DNA of 64,000 nucleotides. It comes from Cellulomonas sp. C5510 (GTDB lineage: Bacteria > Actinomycetota > Actinomycetes > Actinomycetales > Cellulomonadaceae). The notes under the pieces were generated by a model, which saw only the letters and a program-made list of their open reading frames with translations, was not told the origin of the DNA and made no database searches. Below are positions 17,284-26,331 of the stretch, one piece after another (position 1 is the stretch's first letter; each line of letters opens with the position of its first letter). The translations under genes and the position numbers were made by a program. The stretch lies in assembly GCF_019797765.1 (NCBI RefSeq), contig NZ_CP081862.1:3596001-3660000 (forward strand). Reading direction: 5' to 3'.

Positions 17284-18816
17284 GTGACCGACCACGCCGC
17301 CCCCGTCCCCGCTGCACCGGCCGCGCCCGCCGTGCGGACCGGCCCGCAGCTCATCGCCTACGCCGACCGGATCGGCGGGGACGTCGCCCGGCTGGCCGCG
17401 CTGCTGGACGGCCCGCTGGCCGGCGCCTTCGACGGCGTGCACGTGCTGCCCTTCTTCACGCCGTTCGACGGCACCGACGCGGGGTTCGACCCGCGCGACC
17501 ACACCGTCGTCGACCCGCGCCTCGGCACCTGGGACGACGTGCGCCGCCTCGCGGACGGCCGCACCGTCATGGCCGACGTCATCGTCAACCACGTCTCGGC
17601 GGAGTCCGCGCAGTTCCAGGACGTCCGGGAGCGCGGGGACGCGTCTCCGTGGGCGCCGATGTTCCTCACGCTCGGGTCGGTGTTCCCGGACGGAGCCACG
17701 GAGGAGGACCTCGCCCGCATCTACCGCCCGCGCCCCGGGCTGCCGTTCACCGCGATGACGCTCGGCGGCGAGCGGCGCCTGGTGTGGACGACGTTCACAC
17801 CGGACCAGGTCGACATCGACCTGCGGACGGCGCAGGCCTGGGACTACCTCACGTCCGTCGTCGACGCCCTCACGTCCGGCGGGGTGACCATGCTGCGGCT
17901 CGACGCCGTCGGGTACACCGGCAAGGAGGCGGGCACCGACTGCTTCATGACGCCCGCGACCGCCGAGTACACGCGTCGCGTCGTCGAGCACGCGCACGCC
18001 CGCGGTGCCCAGGTGCTGGTCGAGGTGCACGGCCACTACCTGCAGCAGGTCGAGATCGCGCAGACCGTCGACCTCGTCTACGACTTCGCGCTGCCGCCGC
18101 TGGTGCTGCACGCGCTGACCACCGGGGACCTGGGCCCCCTCGGTCGCTGGCTCGGGATCCGCCCGGCGAACGCCGTCACCGTGCTCGACACGCACGACGG
18201 GATCGGCATCGTCGACGTCGGCCCCAGCGACCTGCGCCCCGGGGAGCCGGGCCTGCTGCCGCCCGCGGACATCGACGCGCTCGTCGAGCGCATCCACGAC
18301 AACAGCGGCGGCACCAGCCGGCAGGCCACCGGCGCGGCCGCGTCCAACCTCGACCTCTACCAGGTCAACTGCACGTTCTACGACGCGCTGGGCCGCGACG
18401 ACCGCCGCTACGTCCTCGCGCGCCTGGTCCAGCTGTTCGTGCCCGGCATCCCGCAGGTGTACTACGTGGGTCTGCTCGCCGGGGAGAACGACATGGACCT
18501 GCTCGCCGCGACCGGCGTCGGGCGGGACGTCAACCGGCACCGGTACACCGACGACGAGGTCACGGCAGCGCTCGACCGGCCCGCGGTCCGCGCCCAGCTC
18601 GAGGCGCTGCGGCTGCGCACCACGCACCCGGCGTTCCGGGGGACGTTCCACCACGAGGTGTCCGGCAGGTCGGCGCGGTTGCGGTGGACCTCCGGCACCG
18701 ACGCCGCCGAGCTGGAGCTGGACGCGGCCGCCGGCACCTTCACCGTGCGCACCACCACCGGCGGCGCCTCCCGCACCGTGCTCACGGACGCCGACGTGGT
18801 CCCGCGCCCCGCCTGA
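17284..18816 (+). CDS. Sucrose phosphorylase (GH13_18 type)
   Basis: 510 residues from a GTG with GGAGAAGAG upstream. Splits sucrose or a related alpha-glucoside with phosphate to alpha-glucose 1-phosphate, saving ATP. The start LIAYADRIGGDVARL, then FDGTDAGFDPRDHT and WDDVRRL, match the subfamily. The catalytic set is complete: nucleophile D207 (LRLDAVGY), acid/base E247 (VLVEVHGHY) and stabiliser D305 (LDTHDGIG). All three sit exactly 15 residues after D192, E232 and D290 of the Bifidobacterium adolescentis enzyme. Related GH13_18 enzymes act on glucosylglycerate, glucosylglycerol or sucrose 6'-phosphate, so the acceptor is not certain. Confidence 0.88.
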   Translation: MTDHAAPVPAAPAAPAVRTGPQLIAYADRIGGDVARLAALLDGPLAGAFDGVHVLPFFTPFDGTDAGFDPRDHTVVDPRLGTWDDVRRLADGRTVMADVIVNHVSAESAQFQDVRERGDASPWAPMFLTLGSVFPDGATEEDLARIYRPRPGLPFTAMTLGGERRLVWTTFTPDQVDIDLRTAQAWDYLTSVVDALTSGGVTMLRLDAVGYTGKEAGTDCFMTPATAEYTRRVVEHAHARGAQVLVEVHGHYLQQVEIAQTVDLVYDFALPPLVLHALTTGDLGPLGRWLGIRPANAVTVLDTHDGIGIVDVGPSDLRPGEPGLLPPADIDALVERIHDNSGGTSRQATGAAASNLDLYQVNCTFYDALGRDDRRYVLARLVQLFVPGIPQVYYVGLLAGENDMDLLAATGVGRDVNRHRYTDDEVTAALDRPAVRAQLEALRLRTTHPAFRGTFHHEVSGRSARLRWTSGTDAAELELDAAAGTFTVRTTTGGASRTVLTDADVVPRPA

Positions 18817-18821
18817 CGGGA

Positions 18822-18838
18822 CCTGCCCGCGGGGCAGG
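18822..18838 (+). terminator. Short hairpin after sucrose phosphorylase
   Basis: CCTGCCC (18822-18828) and GGGCAGG (18832-18838) form a perfect 7-bp stem with a 3-base loop six bases after the sucrose phosphorylase stop. Likely the end of the operon. Confidence 0.5.
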
Positions 18839-18897
18839 GGTGAACACCCAGCCACGCGGCATCCGCCGCGGCTACGGTGGCGCCCGAGGAGGTCCCC

Positions 18898-19575
18898 ATG
18901 GCCACGATGCGGCACCAGGAGCACCGACCGGTCGAGGAGAGACGCGAGCAGCTGCTCGAGGCTGCCTCGGCCCTGGCGCGTGACGGCGGGCTCGCCGCCG
19001 TGACCACCCGGACGGTCACCCAGCTGGCGGGCCTCGCCCACGGTGCGTTCCACTACTGCTTCGCCTCGCGGGGCGATCTCGTGGAGGCCCTGCTGGAGCG
19101 CGAGGTGCTGGCGGTGCTGCAGCTGGCCGGCGACACCGGGTTCGCGCAGCCCGACCCCCTCGCCGCGATCCGCGGCGCGCTCGAGGGGTTCCTGCGGGCG
19201 GTGCGGTCCGACCCGGACCGCCACCTGCTCCTCTACGAGCTCGCGGTGACGGTCGCCCGGCACGCCCCGGCGCGGGCGAGCCGGAGCCGCGCCGAGACGG
19301 ATCGCGCCGTGGGAGACCTCGTCGCGCGCTGGAGCCACCGGGTGCGCCTGTCCTGGGCGGTCCCCATCGACGCCCTGGCCGGCGCCTTCACGTCGGCCGT
19401 CGCCGGCCTGGGGATGCTGTGGCTGAGCACCCGGGACGAGGCGGCGGTCGGTGCCGCGGCGGACGCGGCGGCGCTGGCCCTGGCGTCGCTGTGCATCCCC
19501 GGCCCGCCGGACGGCGCGGCCGACCCGGCGGCGGGCAGGGCGGCCGACCGGGCGATGGACGGGGCGGCCGCCTGA
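18898..19575 (+). CDS. TetR family transcriptional regulator
   Basis: 225 residues. The N-terminal helix-turn-helix spans about residues 15-60, with the recognition region LAGLAHGAFHYCFASRGDLVEALL, as in TetR/AcrR proteins. The C-terminal effector domain is unassigned and ends in an Ala/Asp-rich tail. The ATG is preceded by GAGGAGG; an in-frame GTG 21 bases upstream is less likely. It is convergent with the chemotaxis receptor gene and not clearly linked to the upstream sugar operon. Target genes unknown. Confidence 0.88.
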   Translation: MATMRHQEHRPVEERREQLLEAASALARDGGLAAVTTRTVTQLAGLAHGAFHYCFASRGDLVEALLEREVLAVLQLAGDTGFAQPDPLAAIRGALEGFLRAVRSDPDRHLLLYELAVTVARHAPARASRSRAETDRAVGDLVARWSHRVRLSWAVPIDALAGAFTSAVAGLGMLWLSTRDEAAVGAAADAAALALASLCIPGPPDGAADPAAGRAADRAMDGAAA

Positions 19576-19605
19576 CCCGCCCCGCCCGTCCGCGCCCGGG
19601 TGCGG

Positions 19606-21213
19606 TCAGACCCGGAACACCGCGGCGTCGCCGCGCAGCGCCTCGGCCATCCGCGCGAGCTCGCCGACCGCCTGGTCGACCTGGTTCAGCGCCTGGTTCG
19701 CGGAGTCCGCCTGCTGCGCGACGCCGCTGATGGTCTGCGCGATCTCGCCCGATCCGGTCGCCGCCTCCGCGACCGAGCGCGAGATCTCCGCCGTGGTGGC
19801 GGTCTGCTCCTCGACCGCGCTCGCGATCGTCGTCTGGTAGTCGTTGATCGCCCCGACCGTCTCGGAGATCTCGCCGATCGCGGCGACAGCGCCCGTGGTG
19901 TCCGTCTGGATGCGGTCGATGCGGCGGGCGATGTCCTCGGTGGCCCGCGCGGTCTCCTGCGCGAGCTCCTTGACCTCGCCGGCGACGACCGCGAAGCCCT
20001 TGCCCGCCTCACCCGCGCGGGCGGACTCGATCGTCGCGTTGAGCGCCAGCAGGTTCGTCTGCTCGGCGATGCTCGTGATGACCTTGATGATGGTGCCGAT
20101 CTCCTGGCTGGACTCCCCGAGCCGCTTCACCTGGTCGGTGGTGGTCTGCGCGACCTGCGTCGCGGACGCCGCGACCTTCGCGGCCTCCGACGCGTTCTGG
20201 GCGATCTCCCGGATGCTCGCGCCCATCTGCTCCGCGCCGGCCGCCACGGTCTGCACGCTGCGCGAGACCTGCTCGGCGGAGGCCGCGACCGAGCCGGCCT
20301 GGGTCGCCGTCTCCTGCGAGGACGCCGAAACCTGGGTCGAGGACGCCGAGAGCTGCTCGGTCGCCGCGGCCACCGTCTGCGCGGCCTCGACCACCCGGGA
20401 GATCGTCCCGCGGAGCTGCGCCTGGGCGGTGGCGAGCGCCGAGGCCATCTGCCCGACCTCGTCGCCGGACACCACCCGCGGGGCGACGGTCAGGTCGCCC
20501 TCGGCGATCGCGACCAGCGAGGCCTGGACCGACCGCAGCCCGGCGAGCACCTGGCGGAGCACCAGCACCGCGACCAGGCCCACCGCGGCGAGCGCGACGA
20601 CCAGCACCACCCACACCACCAGGACGGACTGCCGGACGATCTCCGTGCCGTTCTCGGCGATGTCCTGGGCCTGCGACCCGGCGAGGTCGGACGCCTCGTC
20701 GATCAGGCCGTCCGTAGCCCGGCCGGCGTCGCGGAGCTCGCCGTTCGCGAAGGCGGCGGCTCGCGGGTCACCCGCCTGGACCAGCGGCAGGAACTGCTGC
20801 TGGCCGACCTCGTCGTAGGCGGCGATCGACGCCACGATCGCGCCGGCGTCGTCGCCCAGCACCCGCGCCAGCTCCTGCACGGCGGTGTCGACCTCCTGGC
20901 GCCTCTCCTCGACGTCGGCGAGCGAGGCCGCCTGCTCCTCCCCCTCCTGCATCGCGAGCCGCAGGTACCCGAGCCGCAGCGAGGTGAACGACCGCTGCAG
21001 GTCCGCGACCGCGACCAGCGGCACCACGCCCTCGCGGTTCATCTGCTCCTGGCTGTGCGACATCGCCAGCAGCCGCGTCGTCGAGACGCCCGCCAGCACG
21101 ACGGCGACCAGCGCCAGCAGGGCGAGGCTGCCGCCGAGCTTGACCGCGAGCGGCAAGCCGGCGAGTCCGCGACGGCGTGGCTCGCGGGGGGGATCGGCGG
21201 GCTGCTCGGGCAT
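19606..21213 (-). CDS. Methyl-accepting chemotaxis protein
   Basis: 535 residues. TM1 is at about 24-45, an extracytoplasmic four-helix-type sensor domain spans about 46-200, TM2 is near 205-228 and a HAMP domain covers about 230-280. The cytoplasmic signalling helix bundle carries the highly conserved hairpin tip [20 protein letters not shown]. The ATG has GGAG six bases upstream. No other chemotaxis or flagellar gene is in the window, but a second, degraded receptor lies at 44892-45082. The ligand is not evident. Confidence 0.95.
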   Translation of the reverse strand: MPEQPADPPREPRRRGLAGLPLAVKLGGSLALLALVAVVLAGVSTTRLLAMSHSQEQMNREGVVPLVAVADLQRSFTSLRLGYLRLAMQEGEEQAASLADVEERRQEVDTAVQELARVLGDDAGAIVASIAAYDEVGQQQFLPLVQAGDPRAAAFANGELRDAGRATDGLIDEASDLAGSQAQDIAENGTEIVRQSVLVVWVVLVVALAAVGLVAVLVLRQVLAGLRSVQASLVAIAEGDLTVAPRVVSGDEVGQMASALATAQAQLRGTISRVVEAAQTVAAATEQLSASSTQVSASSQETATQAGSVAASAEQVSRSVQTVAAGAEQMGASIREIAQNASEAAKVAASATQVAQTTTDQVKRLGESSQEIGTIIKVITSIAEQTNLLALNATIESARAGEAGKGFAVVAGEVKELAQETARATEDIARRIDRIQTDTTGAVAAIGEISETVGAINDYQTTIASAVEEQTATTAEISRSVAEAATGSGEIAQTISGVAQQADSANQALNQVDQAVGELARMAEALRGDAAVFRV

Positions 21214-21489
21214 GTCTGCTCCTTCGGAGGCGAGTTGGACACCCGGCCCATTCGGCAGCGGCCGACCGAACTGCGAGTTTTCGCCGAGCGATCTGCACAG
21301 ACGCACACGATCGGCCCACGGCCGACCGGCGCCGTCACCCGTCCGGGGTTCCGACCACTCCGTCGTGGCCCGCCGAACGGGTGACGGTGTGCGGTGCGCC
21401 GCACCGACGCAGCGGGGGTCGGCGGGCGACACCGCTGCGGGACGCGGCCGGGCGACGCCGCTCCGGGACCTCGCGGTGGGGGACGGACC

Positions 21490-22449
21490 TCAGAGCGCGT
21501 CGAGAGCCGCGTGCTCGTGGCGCAGCAGCGGCAGGACGACCCCGTGCTTGGTGTTCGGCTCCAGCTCCAGGTCGCCGTCGGGCACCGGGCGCCAGTCGCC
21601 CGACCGGAGGTCGGTGGTCGTCAGCGCGCGGTAACCCTGCGGCAGCTCCGGGTACCGGTCGACCCACAGGTACCACCGGTGCTCGTGGTGCGCCCGGAAC
21701 ACGAGCGGCCCCTCGACGTGCGAGCCGAGGTCGGCGCCGATGTTCCGGGCCACCGTCACGAAGTCGTCCGCGAAGAACGAGGAGCCCACCTGGTGGAACA
21801 CACCCCAGGAGCCGGGCGCGTCGTCGTCCTGCTTGGCGAACCGGTGCACGGCGTCGCCGGTGACGTGCACCGTCATGTCGATGACGCCGACGGGCAGCTC
21901 GAGGTACGTGCGCGGCTCGGTGAACGTCCGGAAGTCGCGGGTGCGGGCCACCATGATCCGGGCCGGGCCGGTCTCACGGCCGGGACCGTCCCCGCGGCCG
22001 CCCGCCGGGCCGTCGTCGAGGCCCGACGACCAGTGCACCAGGTAGTCGCCGGACACCGGGTCGTAGACGGCCTCCGGTGCCCACGCCATCCCCGCGGACG
22101 GCGGCGCGACGGTGACGTACCGCGGCTCCGACCACGAGAGCAGGTCCGGCGAGTCCCACACCACGAGGTCGCGGCTCCCGCGGTGCCGGTACGCCCACCA
22201 GTCCGGTCCCTCCGGCCGCCAGACGCGCAGGTCCGTCGCGACCAGGTGGAAGCCGTCGGGCCCGCGCACCAGGTGCGGGTCGCGGACACCGGCCGTCCCG
22301 CCGGTGGACTCGAGCACCGCCTCGCCGCCGTGGAGCCGCCGCCAGCGCAGCGGGTCGTCGCCGACCGACAGGGAGAAGTAGATCTTCTCGGCGTGGCCCA
22401 CCTGGTCCTCGACGAAGTGGACCAGCAGGTAGCCGTACGGCTCGGTCAT
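21490..22449 (-). CDS. Glycoside hydrolase family 43-like protein
   Basis: 319 residues with no signal peptide, so cytoplasmic. The five-bladed propeller pattern of GH43 is visible: GYLLVHF at the start, GVRDPHLVRG (catalytic base Asp region), AWAPEAVYDPVSGDY, VIDMTVH and HVEGPLVFR (catalytic acid Glu region). Such enzymes cleave arabinofuranosyl or xylosyl groups. It is the last gene of the operon that runs from the sugar-binding protein at 30000 down to here, 75 bases after mannonate dehydratase. It may trim arabino- or xylo-substituted uronosides. Confidence 0.82.
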   Translation of the reverse strand: MTEPYGYLLVHFVEDQVGHAEKIYFSLSVGDDPLRWRRLHGGEAVLESTGGTAGVRDPHLVRGPDGFHLVATDLRVWRPEGPDWWAYRHRGSRDLVVWDSPDLLSWSEPRYVTVAPPSAGMAWAPEAVYDPVSGDYLVHWSSGLDDGPAGGRGDGPGRETGPARIMVARTRDFRTFTEPRTYLELPVGVIDMTVHVTGDAVHRFAKQDDDAPGSWGVFHQVGSSFFADDFVTVARNIGADLGSHVEGPLVFRAHHEHRWYLWVDRYPELPQGYRALTTTDLRSGDWRPVPDGDLELEPNTKHGVVLPLLRHEHAALDAL

Positions 22450-22524
22450 GCGGGGCGCTCCTGTGCGTGCGGTCGCCCGGACCGCGGTGGCGGCCGGTAC
22501 CCGGATCCTCCCAGGTCCGGCACC

Positions 22525-23646
22525 TCAGCCGTGGTGCCGGCAGGAGTCCCACACGCCGAGCAGGTACTGGATCCCCAGCGCCCGGTCGTACAGCCCGTAG
22601 CCGGGACGCGGCGGGTTCGTCGTGTTCTCGTCCCACAGGTGGCGGCCGTGGTCCGGCCGGACCCACCCCTCGTACCCCGCGTCGGCGTACGCCTTCATGA
22701 TGCCGACGGTGTCGATCGACCCCTCGCACGCCCGGTGCGCGACCTCCACGAAGTCGCCGTTGGGGAAGTGCTTGATGTTGCGCACGTGGGAGAAGTGGAT
22801 GCGGTCCACGAACGTGCGCACGGCGTCGACCGGGTCGGACCCCGGGTTCGAGCCGTAGGAGCCGAGGCACAGCGTCAACCCGTGGTACGGGGACGGGTGC
22901 AGGCCCAGCACCCGCTCGAGGTCCTGCTTCCGGGAGACGACACGGGGCCAGCCGAAGATGTCGAAGGCGGGGTCGTCCGGGTGGACCCCCAGCCGGACGT
23001 CGTACTCCTCGCACACCGGGATCACCGCGTCGAGGAAGTCGCGGTAGTGCGCGTACACGTCCTCCCGCGTGACGCCGACGTACGCCTCCTTCAGCTCCTG
23101 GAACGAGGCGAGCCTCTCCGGCTCCCAGCCGGGGAGGGTCAGACCGCCGCCCCCGAGGTCCATCGACGCGATCAACGACTCCGGCGTCATCCCGTCGACC
23201 ACGGCCTTCTCGTAGAACAACGCCGTCGACCCGTCCGGCAGCGGGTGGAACATGTCCGTCCGGAGCCAGTCGAACACGGGCATGAAGTTGTAGCAGACCA
23301 CCTTGACGCCGGCGCGCCCCAGCCGGGCGAGCGTCGTGCGGTAGTTCTCCAGGGCCTCGTCGCGGGACAGACCCAGGACGTCCTTGCCGAGCTTGATGGA
23401 CTCGTGCACGTTGACCGACTCGACCACCGCCGCGTCGAAGGTCCGGGTGATGCCGCGGGCGCGGTGCTCGTCGGTCAGCCCGGTGATCGTGGCGACCTGC
23501 TCCGCGATCTCGTGCTCCTCCCACACCTCCCCGGCCTGCTTGTGGTGGAGGGACCAGACGATCGTCTCCACGCCGGGCACCTGGCGGATCTGGTCCAGCG
23601 TGACGGTGTCGTTGCCGTCGCCGTACCAGCGGAAGCCCATCTTCAT
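22525..23646 (-). CDS. uxuA: Mannonate dehydratase
   Basis: 373 residues. Converts D-mannonate to 2-keto-3-deoxy-D-gluconate with a divalent metal. Family features are the start MGFRWYG, IVWSLHHKQAGEVW, CYNFMPVFDW, LGVHPDDPAFDIFGWPR, CLGSYGSNPGSD, HFSHVRNIKHFPNGDFVE and the C-terminal VRPDHGRHLW. The conserved His, Cys and Asp metal ligands lie within these. The start MKMGFRW at 23646 fits the family N-terminus; a longer open frame upstream has no similarity. Its product feeds KDG kinase encoded at 33693. Confidence 0.95.
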   Translation of the reverse strand: MKMGFRWYGDGNDTVTLDQIRQVPGVETIVWSLHHKQAGEVWEEHEIAEQVATITGLTDEHRARGITRTFDAAVVESVNVHESIKLGKDVLGLSRDEALENYRTTLARLGRAGVKVVCYNFMPVFDWLRTDMFHPLPDGSTALFYEKAVVDGMTPESLIASMDLGGGGLTLPGWEPERLASFQELKEAYVGVTREDVYAHYRDFLDAVIPVCEEYDVRLGVHPDDPAFDIFGWPRVVSRKQDLERVLGLHPSPYHGLTLCLGSYGSNPGSDPVDAVRTFVDRIHFSHVRNIKHFPNGDFVEVAHRACEGSIDTVGIMKAYADAGYEGWVRPDHGRHLWDENTTNPPRPGYGLYDRALGIQYLLGVWDSCRHHG

Positions 23647-23714
23647 GACTGCTGCGTCTCCTCGGAGGTCGTGTCGGGCCGGTGAGGGCCCGGGGGGTGG
23701 TGCAGGTGCCCGGT

Positions 23715-24473
23715 TCAGGAGAGCCGGGGCGCAGGCGCGTCCGCCGGGTCGTCCAGCCACACCGCGACAGTCCGGCGGACGGGGCGGCCGCGCGCCGGTT
23801 CGAACAGCTCGGGCATCCGGCGCCGGACGTGCGTGATGTCGTCGAACACCGTGCGCAGGTGGGCGCGCATGAGAGGTCGCGCGGCATCCGCGCCACCGGT
23901 GAGCAGCGCGTCGAGGACGCCCGCGTGCTCCTGCGTGAACCGGTGCAGGGACCGCTCGTGGATGCCGAGGCGGCGCGCCCGGTCGAGGTGCGCCTTCGCG
24001 GACACGACCGCCGGCCACGTGCCCTCGTGGCCCGCCAGGCGGAGCAGCCCCTGGTGGAACTCCTCGTCGAGCACGAAGAACGCCTGCGGGTCGGACTCCG
24101 CTCGCTCCTGCTCCACGAGGTTGGCCCGCAGCACCGCGACGAGGGCCGGGTCGGGCTCCGTCGGCACGTCGTCGAGCGAGGCCAGCTCGACCGCCTCCCG
24201 CACGAACTGCGCGTCCGCCACGCGGCCGGCGTCCACGCGGGCGACGAACGACCCGATCTTGGGGAAGACCTGCACCAGGTCGTCCTGCGCCAGCATGATC
24301 AGCGCCTCGCGCACCGGCGTCCGCGAGACGCCCAGCTCGGCGGCGAGCTCGTTCTCGGACAACGGCGCTCCGGGGGGCAGCTCGAGGCCGACCACGCGCC
24401 GGCGCAGCTCCTCGTACACCGCCAGCCTGCTCGTCCCCCCGTGCCGCCGCGCGGCCGCCGCGGTGGCCGTCAC
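23715..24473 (-). CDS. GntR/FadR (FCD) family transcriptional regulator 1
   Basis: 252 residues. A winged helix-turn-helix (SENELAAELGVSRTPVREAL) is followed by an all-helical FCD effector domain, which usually binds organic or sugar acids through a metal. The GTG start overlaps the SMP-30 gene stop as GTGA. Its sequence is strikingly close to the GntR protein encoded at 30256-30957, for example the shared stretch HEGTWPAVV and the motif FDDI, so the two are paralogues. It sits inside the operon it probably controls, upstream of uxuA. The likely effector is an aldonate or uronate intermediate (inference). Confidence 0.92.
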   Translation of the reverse strand: MTATAAAARRHGGTSRLAVYEELRRRVVGLELPPGAPLSENELAAELGVSRTPVREALIMLAQDDLVQVFPKIGSFVARVDAGRVADAQFVREAVELASLDDVPTEPDPALVAVLRANLVEQERAESDPQAFFVLDEEFHQGLLRLAGHEGTWPAVVSAKAHLDRARRLGIHERSLHRFTQEHAGVLDALLTGGADAARPLMRAHLRTVFDDITHVRRRMPELFEPARGRPVRRTVAVWLDDPADAPAPRLS

Positions 24474-25342
24474 GTGAGCACCGCGGTCATGTCGATGCTC
24501 GTGACGTGCCACCGGCCGAGGTTGGCGACGAGCGCCTCGGTACCGCGGAAGACGAGGTTGGTGGGGTTGGACAGGACGTGGCCGATGGGGTCCTCGTACA
24601 CGGGCGTCACGTCACCCCCCTCCTCCAGCCGGAGGACGACCGACGGGTAGTAGCAGGCGACGTAGAGCCGACCGTCCGGTCCCACGGCGAGACCGTCCGG
24701 GACGCGGCGGCCGAGCTCCCACACCCGCTCGACCGCGCCTGCTGACCCGTCGGGGAGGACCTGCACCCGGCTCACCGCGCAGGCTGCCGACTCCGCGACG
24801 TACAGCCAGCGGCCGTCGGGGGACAGCGCGACGCCGTTGGCGAAGTGGAAGGGTCCGTCGCACCACAGCCCGGGGCGCCCCTGCGGGTCGATCCGGTACA
24901 CGCCGCCACCGGGACGGACCGCGTCGCCGTCGCTGTCCGAGAAGTACACGGTGCCGTCGTCCGCGACCTCGAGGGCGTTCGGGTAGACGAGGGGGCGGTC
25001 GCCGACCCGGCCGTCGACGACCACCTCGACCGGCCCCCCTGCGGCCACGTCCAGCGAGCGGACCTGGCGGCGGACCGCGTCGAGCCAGAGCACCCGGCGT
25101 CCCGGCGCGAACCGCACCCCGAGCGTGAAGCCGCCGGGGTTCTGGTCCACCAGGCGGATCGACCCGGCGTCGAGGTCGATCCGGTAGAGCTGGCCGGCCT
25201 CGCCCCCGCACCACAGGCTCCCGTCGACGGGGTCGAGGTCGAGCCCTTCCGCGTGGTCCAGGACCGGGTCGGTGCGGAAGCCGTCGAACAGCACGTGCGC
25301 AGCGGACCCGGGCAGCAGGGGGGCGGCGTCAGATCGGTTCAC
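24470..25342 (-). CDS. SMP-30/gluconolactonase family lactonase
   Basis: 290 residues, six-bladed propeller. E in HAEGLDLDPVDGSLWCGGE, N in VYPNALEVADDGTVYFSDSD, N in HFANGVALSPDGRWLYVAES and D in VPDGLAVGPDGRLYVA match the metal-binding positions of regucalcin-type lactonases. It probably hydrolyses a sugar acid lactone to the free acid ahead of mannonate dehydratase. The GTG start has GAGGAGG six bases upstream; the stop overlaps the GntR start. Directly downstream of the permease gene. Confidence 0.88.
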   Translation of the reverse strand: MNRSDAAPLLPGSAAHVLFDGFRTDPVLDHAEGLDLDPVDGSLWCGGEAGQLYRIDLDAGSIRLVDQNPGGFTLGVRFAPGRRVLWLDAVRRQVRSLDVAAGGPVEVVVDGRVGDRPLVYPNALEVADDGTVYFSDSDGDAVRPGGGVYRIDPQGRPGLWCDGPFHFANGVALSPDGRWLYVAESAACAVSRVQVLPDGSAGAVERVWELGRRVPDGLAVGPDGRLYVACYYPSVVLRLEEGGDVTPVYEDPIGHVLSNPTNLVFRGTEALVANLGRWHVTSIDMTAVLT

Positions 25343-25353
25343 GGTCGGCCTCC

Positions 25354-26331
25354 TCAGGCGGTGGCGAGGCGGGAGCGGCGGACGCGCGGCTTCCCGGCCG
25401 AGACGGACAGCAGCAGGATGCTGACGAGGAACGCACCCATCACCAGCTGCTTGACGCCCGAGGGCAGGTGGTACGTGCTCTCGGCGGTGTTGAGGAACGA
25501 CGACATCAAGGTCATCATCAGCGCGCCCACGGCGACACCGAGGACGTTCGAGCGCCCGCCCGACGCGGCGGTGCCGCCGACGAACGTCGCGGCGACCGAC
25601 GGCAGGAAGTACGCGAGCCCCATGTCCTGGAACGCTCCGCCCATGACGGCGGCCGCGAGCACGCCCGCGAGCCCGCACAGCGCGCCCCCGATCACGAAGG
25701 CCGTCACGACGACCCGGCGCGACGGCAGACCGGCCAGCGTCGCCGCCGTGCGGTTCTGACCGACCGCGTGGAGCTGCTTGCCGTACGGCGAGCGGTAGAG
25801 CAGGACGCCGAGCCCTGCCGCCACGACGACGACGACGAGGGTCTGCACCGACACCGGACCGACGTCCCGCGTCACGAACCGCACGAAGCCGGGATCCGGC
25901 AGCACCTTCATGTGCGCGGAGCCCACGAGCACCGCGGTGAAGAAGATGTAGCCGGTGGCGAGCGTCGCCACCATCGCCGGGACGCGGACCACGACGTTGA
26001 CGAGGCCGTTGACGAGCCCGCACAACGCGCCGAGCAGCACGGCGAGCACGAAGCCGAGCACGGGGTCGGCGTCCATGAGCGTGGTGGAGGCGAACGCGCA
26101 GAGGGTGAGGATGTAGATCTGCGAGAGGTCGATGGCACCGTCCCCGCTGGTGACGACGACCATCTGCGCGAGGCCCAGCAGCGCGGCGAAGGTCGCGAGG
26201 CGGGCACCGGTGAAGACGACCGTCGGGTCGAAGCTGCCGGTCACGCCTCCGATCAGCAGGTAGAACAGCAGCGCCCCGAGGATCGGCCAGGCAGCGGGGT
26301 GCCGTCGCAGGTAGTCCGTTGCGCGGGTCAT
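25354..26331 (-). CDS. CUT2-type sugar ABC transporter permease (RbsC-like)
   Basis: 325 residues, 8-10 predicted helices. The BPD_transp_2 signature region is [18 protein letters not shown], with [19 protein letters not shown] near the N-terminus. The ATG overlaps the fused ATPase-permease stop as ATGA, so the two polypeptides are made together. With the permease half of that fusion it should form a heterodimeric channel for a monosaccharide or sugar acid delivered by the RbsB-like protein. Confidence 0.92.
   Translation of the reverse strand: MTRATDYLRRHPAAWPILGALLFYLLIGGVTGSFDPTVVFTGARLATFAALLGLAQMVVVTSGDGAIDLSQIYILTLCAFASTTLMDADPVLGFVLAVLLGALCGLVNGLVNVVVRVPAMVATLATGYIFFTAVLVGSAHMKVLPDPGFVRFVTRDVGPVSVQTLVVVVVAAGLGVLLYRSPYGKQLHAVGQNRTAATLAGLPSRRVVVTAFVIGGALCGLAGVLAAAVMGGAFQDMGLAYFLPSVAATFVGGTAASGGRSNVLGVAVGALMMTLMSSFLNTAESTYHLPSGVKQLVMGAFLVSILLLSVSAGKPRVRRSRLATA

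Noticed and set aside
21214..21489. Possible FliA-type promoter (GCCGAATG at 21249-21256, minus strand) for the chemotaxis receptor
   Set aside because: Only the GCCGA part fits; the -35 region matches poorly, and other flagellar genes are not present for comparison.
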